From assembly GCA_004558975.1 (NCBI GenBank), contig SFZB01000006.1, positions 1 to 27,097 on the forward strand: a stretch of DNA of 27,097 nucleotides. The letters run 5' to 3'. The stretch comes from a bacterium (GTDB lineage Bacteria > Bacillota > Clostridia > Oscillospirales > CAG-272). Under the pieces are notes generated by a model that was given only the letters and a program-made list of their open reading frames with translations, did no database searches and had not been told where the DNA came from. How positions within the stretch are numbered: position 1 is the first letter of the stretch; each line of letters starts with the position of its first letter. Shown here one piece after another: positions 19,732 to 27,097 of this stretch. A program made the position numbers and the translations under genes.

Positions 19732-21650
19732 AAGACGGCTTTCTCCGGGTAGCCACCGCCTGCCCCGCAATCCGGGTCGCCGACCCGGCGTATAACGTCG
19801 CCTCCCATATTGCCGCCGCGCGTGACGCGGCGGCGGGGGGCGTGCGCGTCCTCGCGTTCCCCGAGCTCTCCCTCCCGGCATACACCTGCTCCGACCTCTT
19901 CTATCAGGAGGTTCTGCTCGACGCATGCGAGGCGGCGCTCGGAGAGTACCTCGCGGCGACCGCCGACCTCGATATGGTCAGCATCGTAGGCGTCCCCGTG
20001 CGCCACGCCGGCAGGCTCTACAACTGCGCCGCCGTCACCTGCCGCGGGCATCTGCTCGGGCTCGTCCCCAAGACCCACGTCTGCACCTACGCCGAATTCT
20101 ACGAGGGGCGGCAGTTCACCTCCGCCCCCGCCGACCCCATTTTCCTCACCTTTGCGGGAGAGGAGACCTGCCTCTTCTCGAAGCAGCTGTTCGCCTGCCG
20201 CAAGATGCCGTCTCTGCTCCTCGCCGCCGAGATCTGCGAGGATCTGTGGGTGGCGGATCCGCCCTCGAACGCCCACTGCGCCGCGGGCGCGACGCTCGTC
20301 GCGAACCTCTCCGCCTCGGACGAGACGGTCGGGAAATGCGATTACCGCCGCTCCCTCATCGGGATCCAGTCGGCGCGCGCCATGTGCGTTTACCTCTACG
20401 CCGACGCCGGCACGGGCGAGAGCGGTACCGATATGGTCTTTTCGGGCAACTGCTTCATCGCCGAGGCGGGGCGGATTCTCGCCGAGAGCGCGCCGTTTTC
20501 CGACCGGGTTCTGACCGTGACCGAAGTGGATCTCAAGCGTGCGGAGGCGATGCGCGCCCGCACGAACACGTTTGTCAGCCGCCCCGACAACGCCTACCGC
20601 ACCGTGCCGTTTTCCCTCTCCCTCACGACGACGCCCCTGACCCGGGCAGAGTCCCCGACGCCGTTCGTGCCGCATGACGAGAGCGAGCGGTACGCAAGAA
20701 GCGAGCTGATTCTGAACATTCAGTCCCGCGGGCTTGCCGGGCGCGTGGAGCGCTCGCACTCCCGCACCATGGTGATCGGCGTCTCCGGCGGGCTGGATTC
20801 CACTCTGGCGCTGCTCGTCGCCGCCCGCGCGGCGGATCTCCTCGGGCTCCCGCGCACCTCGATCGTCGCCGTGACGATGCCCTGCTTCGGCACCACCGCC
20901 CGCACCAAGTCCAACGCCGAGAAACTCTCGGAAAAACTGGGCGCCACCCTGCGGATTGTCGACATCAAGGCGGCGGTCGACCGCCACTTCCTCGACATCG
21001 GGCACGACCCCGAGAACCGCAACGTCGTGTACGAAAACGCACAGGCGCGCGAGCGCACGCAGGTGCTCATGGATATTGCGAACGGCATGGGCGGGCTCGT
21101 CGTCGGGACGGGCGACCTGTCGGAGCTCGCGCTCGGCTGGGCGACCTACAACGGCGATCATATGTCCATGTACGGTGTGAACGCCGGCGTCCCCAAGACC
21201 CTCGTGCGTTACCTCGTCGCGTTTGAAGCGGATCGGTTCACCGCCGCCGGCGACACCGAGACGGCGGCTTGCCTTGCCGACATTCTCGCGACGCCCGTCT
21301 CGCCCGAACTCCTCCCCCCGGAAGAAAACGGAGAGATCGCGCAAAAGACCGAGGGGATCGTCGGGCCCTACGAACTCCACGACTTCTTCCTCTATTATTT
21401 CGTGCGTTTCGGCTTCCCGCCGAAGAAGATTCTCCGCATGGCGACGCTCGCGTTCGCCGGCACCTACGGGGAGACCGAGATCAAAGAATACCTGACGCTC
21501 TTCGTCCGCCGGTTCTTTGCCCAGCAGTTCAAGCGCTCCTGCCTGCCGGACGGACCCAAGGTCGGTAGCCTGTGCCTTTCCCCGCGCGGCGACTTCCGTA
21601 TGCCGAGCGATGCGCAGGCGGCGGCATGGCTCGAGGAACTGACCAAATGA
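19728..21650 (+). CDS. nadE: Glutamine-dependent NAD+ synthetase
   Basis: Makes NAD from deamido-NAD, ATP and glutamine-derived ammonia. The N-terminal nitrilase-fold glutaminase domain has a complete Glu-Lys-Cys triad: E46 (FPELSLPAY), K115 (LVPKTHV) and C170 (AEICEDLWV). The C-terminal synthetase domain has the ATP-pyrophosphatase P-loop SGGLDST (353-359), then GTGDLSELALGW. The 640-residue length fits the fused type of Clostridia. The start overlaps the preceding unknown gene by 4 bases, and the stop overlaps pth by 4 bases, so expression of the three is probably linked. Confidence 0.97.
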   Translation: MKDGFLRVATACPAIRVADPAYNVASHIAAARDAAAGGVRVLAFPELSLPAYTCSDLFYQEVLLDACEAALGEYLAATADLDMVSIVGVPVRHAGRLYNCAAVTCRGHLLGLVPKTHVCTYAEFYEGRQFTSAPADPIFLTFAGEETCLFSKQLFACRKMPSLLLAAEICEDLWVADPPSNAHCAAGATLVANLSASDETVGKCDYRRSLIGIQSARAMCVYLYADAGTGESGTDMVFSGNCFIAEAGRILAESAPFSDRVLTVTEVDLKRAEAMRARTNTFVSRPDNAYRTVPFSLSLTTTPLTRAESPTPFVPHDESERYARSELILNIQSRGLAGRVERSHSRTMVIGVSGGLDSTLALLVAARAADLLGLPRTSIVAVTMPCFGTTARTKSNAEKLSEKLGATLRIVDIKAAVDRHFLDIGHDPENRNVVYENAQARERTQVLMDIANGMGGLVVGTGDLSELALGWATYNGDHMSMYGVNAGVPKTLVRYLVAFEADRFTAAGDTETAACLADILATPVSPELLPPEENGEIAQKTEGIVGPYELHDFFLYYFVRFGFPPKKILRMATLAFAGTYGETEIKEYLTLFVRRFFAQQFKRSCLPDGPKVGSLCLSPRGDFRMPSDAQAAAWLEELTK

Positions 21651-22279
21651 CCGACATCTTCTCTCTTTTTGATCGGATTGCCCACCGGGAGGACACCCCG
21701 CAGGGCGCCGTGACCCACCTCGTCGTCGGGCTCGGCAATACGGGGAAACAGTATGAAGGCACGCGCCACAACGCAGGATTCCTGTGCCTTGACGCCGTCG
21801 CCGCGGCGGCGGGCGCCAAAGTGACCTCCCTGCGCTTCCATTCGCTCACGGCAGACACCGTGTACGGCTCGAAGCGGGTACTGCTGATGAAGCCGCAGAC
21901 GCTGATGAACCTGTCCGGCGTCGCGGTCGCGGAGGCGGCGGACTTCTACCACATTCCCCCGGAACACATTATCGTCCTCTGCGACGACATCAACTTCGCC
22001 GTCGGGCACGCCCGCATTCGCCTGAGGGGCTCACACGGCGGGCATAACGGACTGCGCGACATCACGGCGCGCCTCGGGTCGGAGAACTTCGTGCGCGTGC
22101 GCATCGGCGTGGGGCAGAAACCCACCCCCGACTACGACCTCGCCGACTGGGTGCTGGGGCACCTCCCGGCGCAGGAACTGACCGAGATGCGGGAGACGGT
22201 CGCCCCGCGCATGGCGGACGCCGTACGGCTCCTCCTTGAGGGGAAACCCGACCTTGCCATGTCACAGTATTCCAAATAA
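21647..22279 (+). CDS. pth: Peptidyl-tRNA hydrolase
   Basis: Recycles tRNA by cleaving peptidyl-tRNA that drops off ribosomes. The 210 residues show GLGNTGKQYEGTRHNAGF with N31 and the catalytic H41, KPQTLMNLSG (82-91), the D113 region LCDDINF, and GSHGGHNGLRDI. About 20 extra residues precede the conserved beta strand compared with the E. coli enzyme. The ATG at 21647 overlaps the nadE stop, with GAGGAACTG upstream; an earlier in-frame ATG at 21572 lies deep inside nadE and is unlikely. The pth-mfd order is common in Bacillota. Confidence 0.96.
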   Translation: MTDIFSLFDRIAHREDTPQGAVTHLVVGLGNTGKQYEGTRHNAGFLCLDAVAAAAGAKVTSLRFHSLTADTVYGSKRVLLMKPQTLMNLSGVAVAEAADFYHIPPEHIIVLCDDINFAVGHARIRLRGSHGGHNGLRDITARLGSENFVRVRIGVGQKPTPDYDLADWVLGHLPAQELTEMRETVAPRMADAVRLLLEGKPDLAMSQYSK

Positions 22280-22280
22280 C

Positions 22281-25200
22281 ATGAGACTGACACAATGGAT
22301 TTTCGCCGACCCCGAAGTGGGTCAGGCGCTCGACTGCGTGCGGGAACAGCGCGCCGCCGCCACCCCGCTCCCGGTACTGGTGAACGGGCTCTCCGGCGGC
22401 GCCGCGGACGCGTTCCTGACCGAGGCGGCGCTGGCGCTCCGTGAAAAAGAGGGGACGCCCTCGCTTTTCCTCCTGCCGGACGCCGCGGCGGCGGGGGCGC
22501 TCGTCTCTCTGCTCTCGGCGGCGGGACTGCGTGCCTACGCCTTCCCCGAGCGCGATCTTGTTTTTCATGCCTATTCTGCCTCTCACGACACAGAGCGTGA
22601 GCGGCTTTTCGTCATGCACGCCTGCCTTAGCGGCGCGGCGGACGTCATCGTCACGACCCCGGCGGCGGCGCTCGGATTCCTCCCGCCCCGGGAGCAGATC
22701 CGGCAGGCGTCCGTCACCCTCTCGGTAGGGGAAACCGTCGACCCGGACGACCTCGCGAGGCGCCTTTCCGCCCTCGGCTACGCCCGCTGTGATCTCGTGG
22801 AAGCACCCGGGCAGTTCGCGCGCCGCGGCGGGATCCTCGATCTCTTCTGTCAGGCGGCGGAGTCGCCGCTGCGGCTCGAATTTTTCGGGGACGAGATTGA
22901 CCGTCTCTGCGCCTTTGACCCCGTGTCACAGCGCGTGACCGAGAATCTCGAGCGTTATACGCTCCTCCCCGCCCATGAAGTCCTGCTCACGGAGGGGGCA
23001 AAGACGCGCGTCGCGCGGGAGATCCGGCGTCTGCTTGCCGCCGCACGGGAGAGTGGCAACACCGACGCCGAAGAAGAACTGTCGGGGGAGCTCGACGCGC
23101 TCGAAAGCGACCGGGAGCTCCTCTCCCGCGACCGGTTCCTGCCCTGGATCTACCCAGAGAAGACCACCCTTTTTGACGTTCTCCCCCCGAAAACCCCCGT
23201 CTTTATCCTCGGCACGAACGAGGTTGCCGAATCACTCTCGCGTGCGCGGGACACCCGCGCCTCGCAGGTGGCGACACTGGTCTCCGCCGGGCTCCTGCCC
23301 GCCGGCACCGCCTACGAGGCGGACGACCGCACCTACCAGGGGCATCTCGCCGCGACCGTGCCGCTCCACCTGAACTCCTTTACGGGCGGCTCTTTCCAAA
23401 AGGAAGGCGGACTGTTCGGCTTCCGCTGTCGCCGCCTGCCCACCTATGCCGACGCGCCCGCCGCGCTCGCGGAGGATCTGCGCGGCTTCCTCTCGCAGTA
23501 TTATCGGCTCCTCCTCGTCACGGAGACCGCCGCAGAGGCGAACTCGCTCGTCTCGTATCTGACCGAACTGTCGATTCAGGCGGTGCCCGCCCCCGACGCG
23601 CTGACGTTCGCGAACGCCGTCCCCGGCGTCGTCTATGTCACCTCCGGCGTCCTATCCTCCGGCTATGAGCTCCCCGCGCCCCGCGTCGCCGTTCTGTCCA
23701 CTCTGCGGGCGGGCGGCGCCGCCGAGGGGCGGCGCCTCATCGGTGCGAAGAAGAAACGCTTTGCCCCGGGGCGCACCATTCTCTCGTATGCGGAGCTCTC
23801 CCCCGGCGACCTCGTCGTGCATGAGAAGTACGGCATCGGGCGTTTCCTCGGGATTGAGCGGCTGGTGCAGGACGGCGTGCGGCGCGACTTCATCACGATT
23901 CAGTACGCCGGCACCGATAAGCTCTTTATCCCCGCCGACCGCATCGAATCCGTCACGAAGTATATCGGCGGCGGCGAGGGCGCGCACGTCGCGCTCTCCA
24001 AAATGGGCGGCACGGCGTGGAACAAGACGAAGTCGCGCGCCAAGGCGGCGGCGGGCGATATGGCGAAAGAGCTCGTCGCGCTTTATGCGGCGCGTGCGCG
24101 CCGCCCCGGCATCGCTTTCCCGCCCGAGGAGAAGATGGAGACGGAGTTCTACGGCAATTTCGCCTACGATCTCACCGACTGTCAGGCGAACGCCGTCTCG
24201 GACATTCTCGCCGATATGGAAAAACCCGTGCCCATGGAGCGTCTGCTCTGCGGCGACGTCGGGTTCGGCAAGACGGAGGTCGCGCTCCGCGCCGCCTTCC
24301 GCGCCATCGCGGACGGGTATCAGGTGGCGATCCTCGTCCCCACCACCATTCTGGCGCTCCAGCACTATGAGACGGCGCTCACCCGTTTCCGCGGGTTTGC
24401 CGTCCGCGTCGATATGCTCTCCCGCTTCCGTACCGCGAAGCAACAGGCGGTCATTCGCCGCCGTCTCGCCCGCGGCGAGACGGATCTCGTCGTCGGTACG
24501 CACAGCCTGCTCGCCGACGGCATCACCTTCAAAAAACTCGGGCTCCTCATCGTCGATGAGGAACAGCGCTTCGGCGTCGGGCAGAAAGAGAAACTCAAAA
24601 AACTCGCTGAGGACGTGGACGTCCTGACCCTGACGGCGACGCCGATTCCCCGCACGCTCAGCATGGCAATCAGCGGAATCCGCGACCTGTCGGTGCTGGA
24701 CGAGGCGCCCGGCGACCGCCGCCCCGTCGAGACCTACGTCATGGAATACCGCGAAGAGCCGATTCATACGGCGATTGCAAGGGAACTCGCGCGCGGCGGG
24801 CAGGTGCTCTACCTCTATAACCGTACCGAGAACATCGACCTCGTCGCCGGGCGGATTCTCTCCGCCCACCCGGGCGCGCGTGTCGCGTATGCGCACGGGC
24901 AGATGGAGAAAGAGGACATCGAGGGCATCTGGCAGATGCTTGTCCGCGGTGAAGTCGACATTCTGGTCTGCACGACCATTATCGAGACGGGCGTCGACCT
25001 CCCGAACGCGAACACCCTGATCATCGAGGACGCCGACCGCCTCGGGCTCGCCCAACTGCATCAGATCCGCGGACGCATCGGCAGATCGTCGCGTCAGGCG
25101 TATGCCTATCTCACCTACCGCCGCGGCAAGGCGCTCTCCGAGGAGTCACGCAAGCGGCTGGAGGCGCTCCGCGAATATACCGAATTCGGCGCGGGCTTCC

Positions 25201-25850
25201 GCATCGCCCTCCGCGATATGGAGATTCGCGGCGCCGGAGACCTGCTCGGTGCGAGCCAGCACGGGCATATCGAATCGGTCGGTTATGACCTCTATGTCCG
25301 TCTGCTCGAGGAGGCAATCCTCGACGAGCGCGGCGAGGCAAAGGCGGTGCCGTTCGAGTCCAAGGTGGACCTGAAAGTGGACGCCTACCTGCCCGAGACG
25401 TATATCGCCGCCTCGCGGCACCGCATGGAATTTTATAAGAAGATCTCCCTCATCGAGACGGAGGACGATCGCCGCGACGTCCTCGACGAGTTGTGCGACC
25501 GCTTCGGCGACCCGCCGCGACCCGCCGTGGATCTCACGTATATCGCCCTCGCGCGGGCGACCGCCGCCCGATGCCGCGTTTCGTCGGTGACGCGTGACGC
25601 GCGGAACCTTCTGGTGACGCCCGAGCGCGTCTCGCCGGAGCTCCTCGCCGAGCTCTTCCACCGTTTCGACGGATTCCGCGCGCCGCGCACCGCGGCGGCG
25701 GCGATCTCCCTGCCCCTCACGAATGTGAAAAACGTTGCCGCCGCGGCGGCAGAGATGATGACGACGTATGCCGACGCCTATGACGCCGCCACGAAAGCAA
25801 AGGAGGAACTGACCGTTGCAAGACAAGATGCCCAAGACAAACCCGAGTGA
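22281..25850 (+). CDS. mfd: Transcription-repair coupling factor Mfd
   Basis: DNA translocase that removes stalled RNA polymerase and recruits UvrA. The 1189 residues contain the UvrB-like N-terminal module (with FARRGGILDLF), the RNA polymerase-interacting domain starting near GDLVVHEKYGIGRFLG (H514), the RecG-like motor with Walker A GDVGFGKT (658-665), Walker B DEEQ (759-762), LTATPIPRTL, TIIETGVDLPN (about 900), HQIRGRIGRSSRQ, and the C-terminal TRCF domain. The ATG at 22281 is one base after the pth stop and has no good ribosome binding site, so it probably depends on translational coupling. An in-frame TTG at 22236 is less likely. It shares the repair role of uvrC, elsewhere in this window. 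Confidence 0.97.
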   Translation: MRLTQWIFADPEVGQALDCVREQRAAATPLPVLVNGLSGGAADAFLTEAALALREKEGTPSLFLLPDAAAAGALVSLLSAAGLRAYAFPERDLVFHAYSASHDTERERLFVMHACLSGAADVIVTTPAAALGFLPPREQIRQASVTLSVGETVDPDDLARRLSALGYARCDLVEAPGQFARRGGILDLFCQAAESPLRLEFFGDEIDRLCAFDPVSQRVTENLERYTLLPAHEVLLTEGAKTRVAREIRRLLAAARESGNTDAEEELSGELDALESDRELLSRDRFLPWIYPEKTTLFDVLPPKTPVFILGTNEVAESLSRARDTRASQVATLVSAGLLPAGTAYEADDRTYQGHLAATVPLHLNSFTGGSFQKEGGLFGFRCRRLPTYADAPAALAEDLRGFLSQYYRLLLVTETAAEANSLVSYLTELSIQAVPAPDALTFANAVPGVVYVTSGVLSSGYELPAPRVAVLSTLRAGGAAEGRRLIGAKKKRFAPGRTILSYAELSPGDLVVHEKYGIGRFLGIERLVQDGVRRDFITIQYAGTDKLFIPADRIESVTKYIGGGEGAHVALSKMGGTAWNKTKSRAKAAAGDMAKELVALYAARARRPGIAFPPEEKMETEFYGNFAYDLTDCQANAVSDILADMEKPVPMERLLCGDVGFGKTEVALRAAFRAIADGYQVAILVPTTILALQHYETALTRFRGFAVRVDMLSRFRTAKQQAVIRRRLARGETDLVVGTHSLLADGITFKKLGLLIVDEEQRFGVGQKEKLKKLAEDVDVLTLTATPIPRTLSMAISGIRDLSVLDEAPGDRRPVETYVMEYREEPIHTAIARELARGGQVLYLYNRTENIDLVAGRILSAHPGARVAYAHGQMEKEDIEGIWQMLVRGEVDILVCTTIIETGVDLPNANTLIIEDADRLGLAQLHQIRGRIGRSSRQAYAYLTYRRGKALSEESRKRLEALREYTEFGAGFRIALRDMEIRGAGDLLGASQHGHIESVGYDLYVRLLEEAILDERGEAKAVPFESKVDLKVDAYLPETYIAASRHRMEFYKKISLIETEDDRRDVLDELCDRFGDPPRPAVDLTYIALARATAARCRVSSVTRDARNLLVTPERVSPELLAELFHRFDGFRAPRTAAAAISLPLTNVKNVAAAAAEMMTTYADAYDAATKAKEELTVARQDAQDKPE

Positions 25851-27000
25851 AACTGCCGGGGCGCCCCGCTCCGCACCGAAAAAGCGGCGTCCGATCCCCC
25901 GCCGCGTCATCGTCATTCTTGTGTCGCTCCTGCTCCTCGCCGCCATCGCGGTCGCGGTTCCGGTAAGCATTTCGGCGGCGCGGCGGGTCCTTACGTTCCG
26001 CGGGATGCGCGTGGACAAGTCTCTGTACGCCTACTTCACGGCGAAGTGCCGTTACCGGTATCTTGCGGACTGCGACTTCCCCGCCAAGGCGGACACCCCG
26101 GCGTTCTGGTCGCGCGTCAAGGATACCGCGACGGGCTTGACCTACGGCGAGGAGTGCGAGGAGCAGACGCGCGTCTATGTGCTGCGCGTCATCACGGCGG
26201 CGTACCTCTTTGACGAGAGCGGTGAAGTCCTTTCCGCGGCGGAGCGCTCGACGCTCGAGGGGGCGCTCGACGACCTTCTGACCTACCGTTTCGACGGCGG
26301 CAAAAAGGTGCTGAACGCGGCGGCGAAACCCTACGGTTTCTCCTATCGTGACGTGCGGCGCGCGTACATTTATGAATACAAGGCGAGTCTGCTCCCCGAC
26401 CGTATTTCGCTGACGAACGAGCAGATCGCCGGGTATTTCGCCGACCACTACCGCCGCGTACAGGTGGTTCTGATCCCGAAGAACGCCGACACCGCCCTGC
26501 GCGAGGAGGCGGCGAAGCGCTTTGAGGAGGTACGGATCCTCGCCGACCCCGAGGAGCGTCTTTCCCTGTTCGAGAGCCGCCTCACGAAGACGGAATACAA
26601 TCGGAACCCCGCCTACAAGACGTTCGGTCACGGGTATTATTTCAATGCGGCGGGCAGTTACGACGCGTCTTTCGCCGCCGCGGTGACGCAGGAGTACAGC
26701 GGCGTCGACGGCGAGAAACTGCTCGAGGCAATCTACGCTCTCGGTGCCCCCGGCGACTGCGCCGCGTTTGAGGCGGGGGGGTACACGTTCTACCTCATGC
26801 GGGAAAAACCCGCCCTCGACGACCTCTCGGACGACGATTATGTCAAAACCATGTTCTCCGACTTCACCACCCTCGCCGTCGCCGACTACCTCCCGGAGTA
26901 TCTGGACAGCTTCGCCGACAGCGCGAAGTGGCACCCCGCACACGTCCGCCCTTGGCTCCCCACCCCCACCGACTCCGACTGGTATCTGTTTTTTAATTAG
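25816..27000 (+). CDS. Membrane-anchored SurA/PrsA-like foldase-related protein
   Basis: A 394-residue protein with a basic N-terminus, one transmembrane helix (about 29-52) and a large outside domain. The layout follows SurA/PrsA proteins: a helical N-terminal domain with a long charged linker, then a segment that resembles a parvulin domain (VQVVLIPKNAD, then an Ala/Glu-rich helix, YKTFGHGYYF, LLEAIYALGAPGDC and GGYTFYLMREK). The parvulin match is degenerate, so catalytic activity is doubtful and it may act as a chaperone only. Genes for such proteins often follow mfd in Clostridia. The TTG at 25816 is preferred: AGGAGG is 9 bases upstream, and the gene then overlaps the mfd end by 35 bases. 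An in-frame ATG at 25828 is the alternative. Confidence 0.78.
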   Translation: MQDKMPKTNPSETAGAPRSAPKKRRPIPRRVIVILVSLLLLAAIAVAVPVSISAARRVLTFRGMRVDKSLYAYFTAKCRYRYLADCDFPAKADTPAFWSRVKDTATGLTYGEECEEQTRVYVLRVITAAYLFDESGEVLSAAERSTLEGALDDLLTYRFDGGKKVLNAAAKPYGFSYRDVRRAYIYEYKASLLPDRISLTNEQIAGYFADHYRRVQVVLIPKNADTALREEAAKRFEEVRILADPEERLSLFESRLTKTEYNRNPAYKTFGHGYYFNAAGSYDASFAAAVTQEYSGVDGEKLLEAIYALGAPGDCAAFEAGGYTFYLMREKPALDDLSDDDYVKTMFSDFTTLAVADYLPEYLDSFADSAKWHPAHVRPWLPTPTDSDWYLFFN

Positions 27001-27019
27001 GCTCTGTCACAACAAATGG

Positions 27020-27048
27020 TTGATTTTTGACGAGAAATAGCGTATAAT
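27020..27048 (+). promoter_or_regulatory. SigA-type promoter for the gene at the right edge
   Basis: TTGATT (27020-27025), a 17-base spacer and TATAAT (27043-27048), 39 bases before the ATG at 27088. A GGAGG ribosome binding site at 27074-27078 follows. No terminator is visible between the foldase-like gene's stop and this promoter. Confidence 0.85.
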
Positions 27049-27087
27049 AATAGTAAGAAACAGTACCACCGAAGGAGGTAATTGGAT

Positions 27088-27097
27088 ATGCCTACTA
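27088..27097 (+). CDS. Start of a truncated gene (Met-Pro-Thr...), possibly rpsL
   Basis: Only three codons and one base are visible: ATG CCT ACT A. The start is convincing because of a strong promoter and GAAGGAGGT 9 bases upstream. Ribosomal protein S12 begins Met-Pro-Thr-Ile, and the codons fit, but three residues cannot identify a gene. Confidence 0.6.

Noticed and set aside
18457..19926. Long minus-strand frame opposite bioY and the unknown gene
   Set aside because: It spans three real plus-strand genes and has no start signal.
19680..21380. 566-codon minus-strand frame opposite nadE
   Set aside because: Antisense shadow of a well-supported gene.
23652..25061. 469-codon minus-strand frame opposite mfd
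   Set aside because: Antisense shadow; mfd motifs on the plus strand are unambiguous.
1..27097. CRISPR array, tRNA or rRNA gene, complete insertion sequence
   Set aside because: No regularly spaced repeats, no cloverleaf with GTTCRA arm, no rRNA sequence and no transposase-like frame were seen on reading both strands by eye. A tRNAscan-SE or ISfinder run would settle this.

Overview
The window looks like a chromosomal segment of a GC-rich member of the Bacillota, most likely class Clostridia. The evidence is gene content and order (uvrC-rsmD-coaD, mutY-birA-bioY, pth-mfd-foldase), an HPr with the Ser46 site, a YtvI-type membrane protein, glutamine-dependent NadE, strong AGGAGG-type ribosome binding sites, frequent TTG/GTG starts and textbook SigA promoters with 17-bp spacers. 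I cannot name the genus. No tRNA, rRNA, CRISPR array or complete insertion sequence is visible.

Layout. (1) Positions 1-489 are conspicuously AT-rich and carry the start of a minus-strand gene for tandem treble-clef zinc-ribbon (DUF4379-like) repeats that runs off the left edge. This is the only stretch that looks foreign. (2) 490-4634, minus strand: an undecaprenyl-phosphate sugar transferase, a nucleotidyltransferase-fold protein and Hsp90 (htpG). The first two probably share a transcript from a perfect-consensus promoter about 200 nt upstream. (3) 5052-5678, minus: a membrane-anchored protein ending in a ribosomal protein L15-like module. (4) 6002-9320, plus: an HPr-family protein with its own promoter and terminator, then the overlapping operon uvrC-rsmD-coaD. 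(5) 9321-10108: a gene-free stretch with a 20-bp direct repeat, several hairpins and a terminator. (6) 10109-12857: a flippase-like (LPG-synthase-TM) membrane protein and two closely related cyclophilins that face each other tail to tail across a strong terminator. (7) 13025-14592: a YtvI/AI-2E-type permease convergent with rpmB (L28). (8) 15097-27000, plus: a ten-gene co-directional run, largely overlapping or closely packed. It comprises an unrecognised acidic protein, a MIF-family tautomerase, mutY, birA (ligase only), bioY, a second unrecognised protein, nadE, pth, mfd and a membrane-anchored SurA/PrsA-like protein. (9) At the right edge a strong promoter and ribosome binding site precede a gene of which only three codons are visible (Met-Pro-Thr, possibly rpsL).

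Functional themes are DNA repair (UvrC, Mfd, MutY), protein folding (HtpG, two cyclophilins, PrsA-like), cofactor supply (CoaD, BirA/BioY, NadE), translation upkeep (RsmD, Pth, L28) and envelope assembly (sugar transferase, flippase-like protein). Most of the window is ordinary core genome. The items most worth a second look are the left-edge zinc-ribbon gene, the promoter nested inside a terminator at 11466-11531, the HPr lacking Arg17, the L15-like membrane protein, the two unrecognised operon proteins, the gene-free 9321-10018 stretch, and low-complexity tails on three unrelated membrane proteins.
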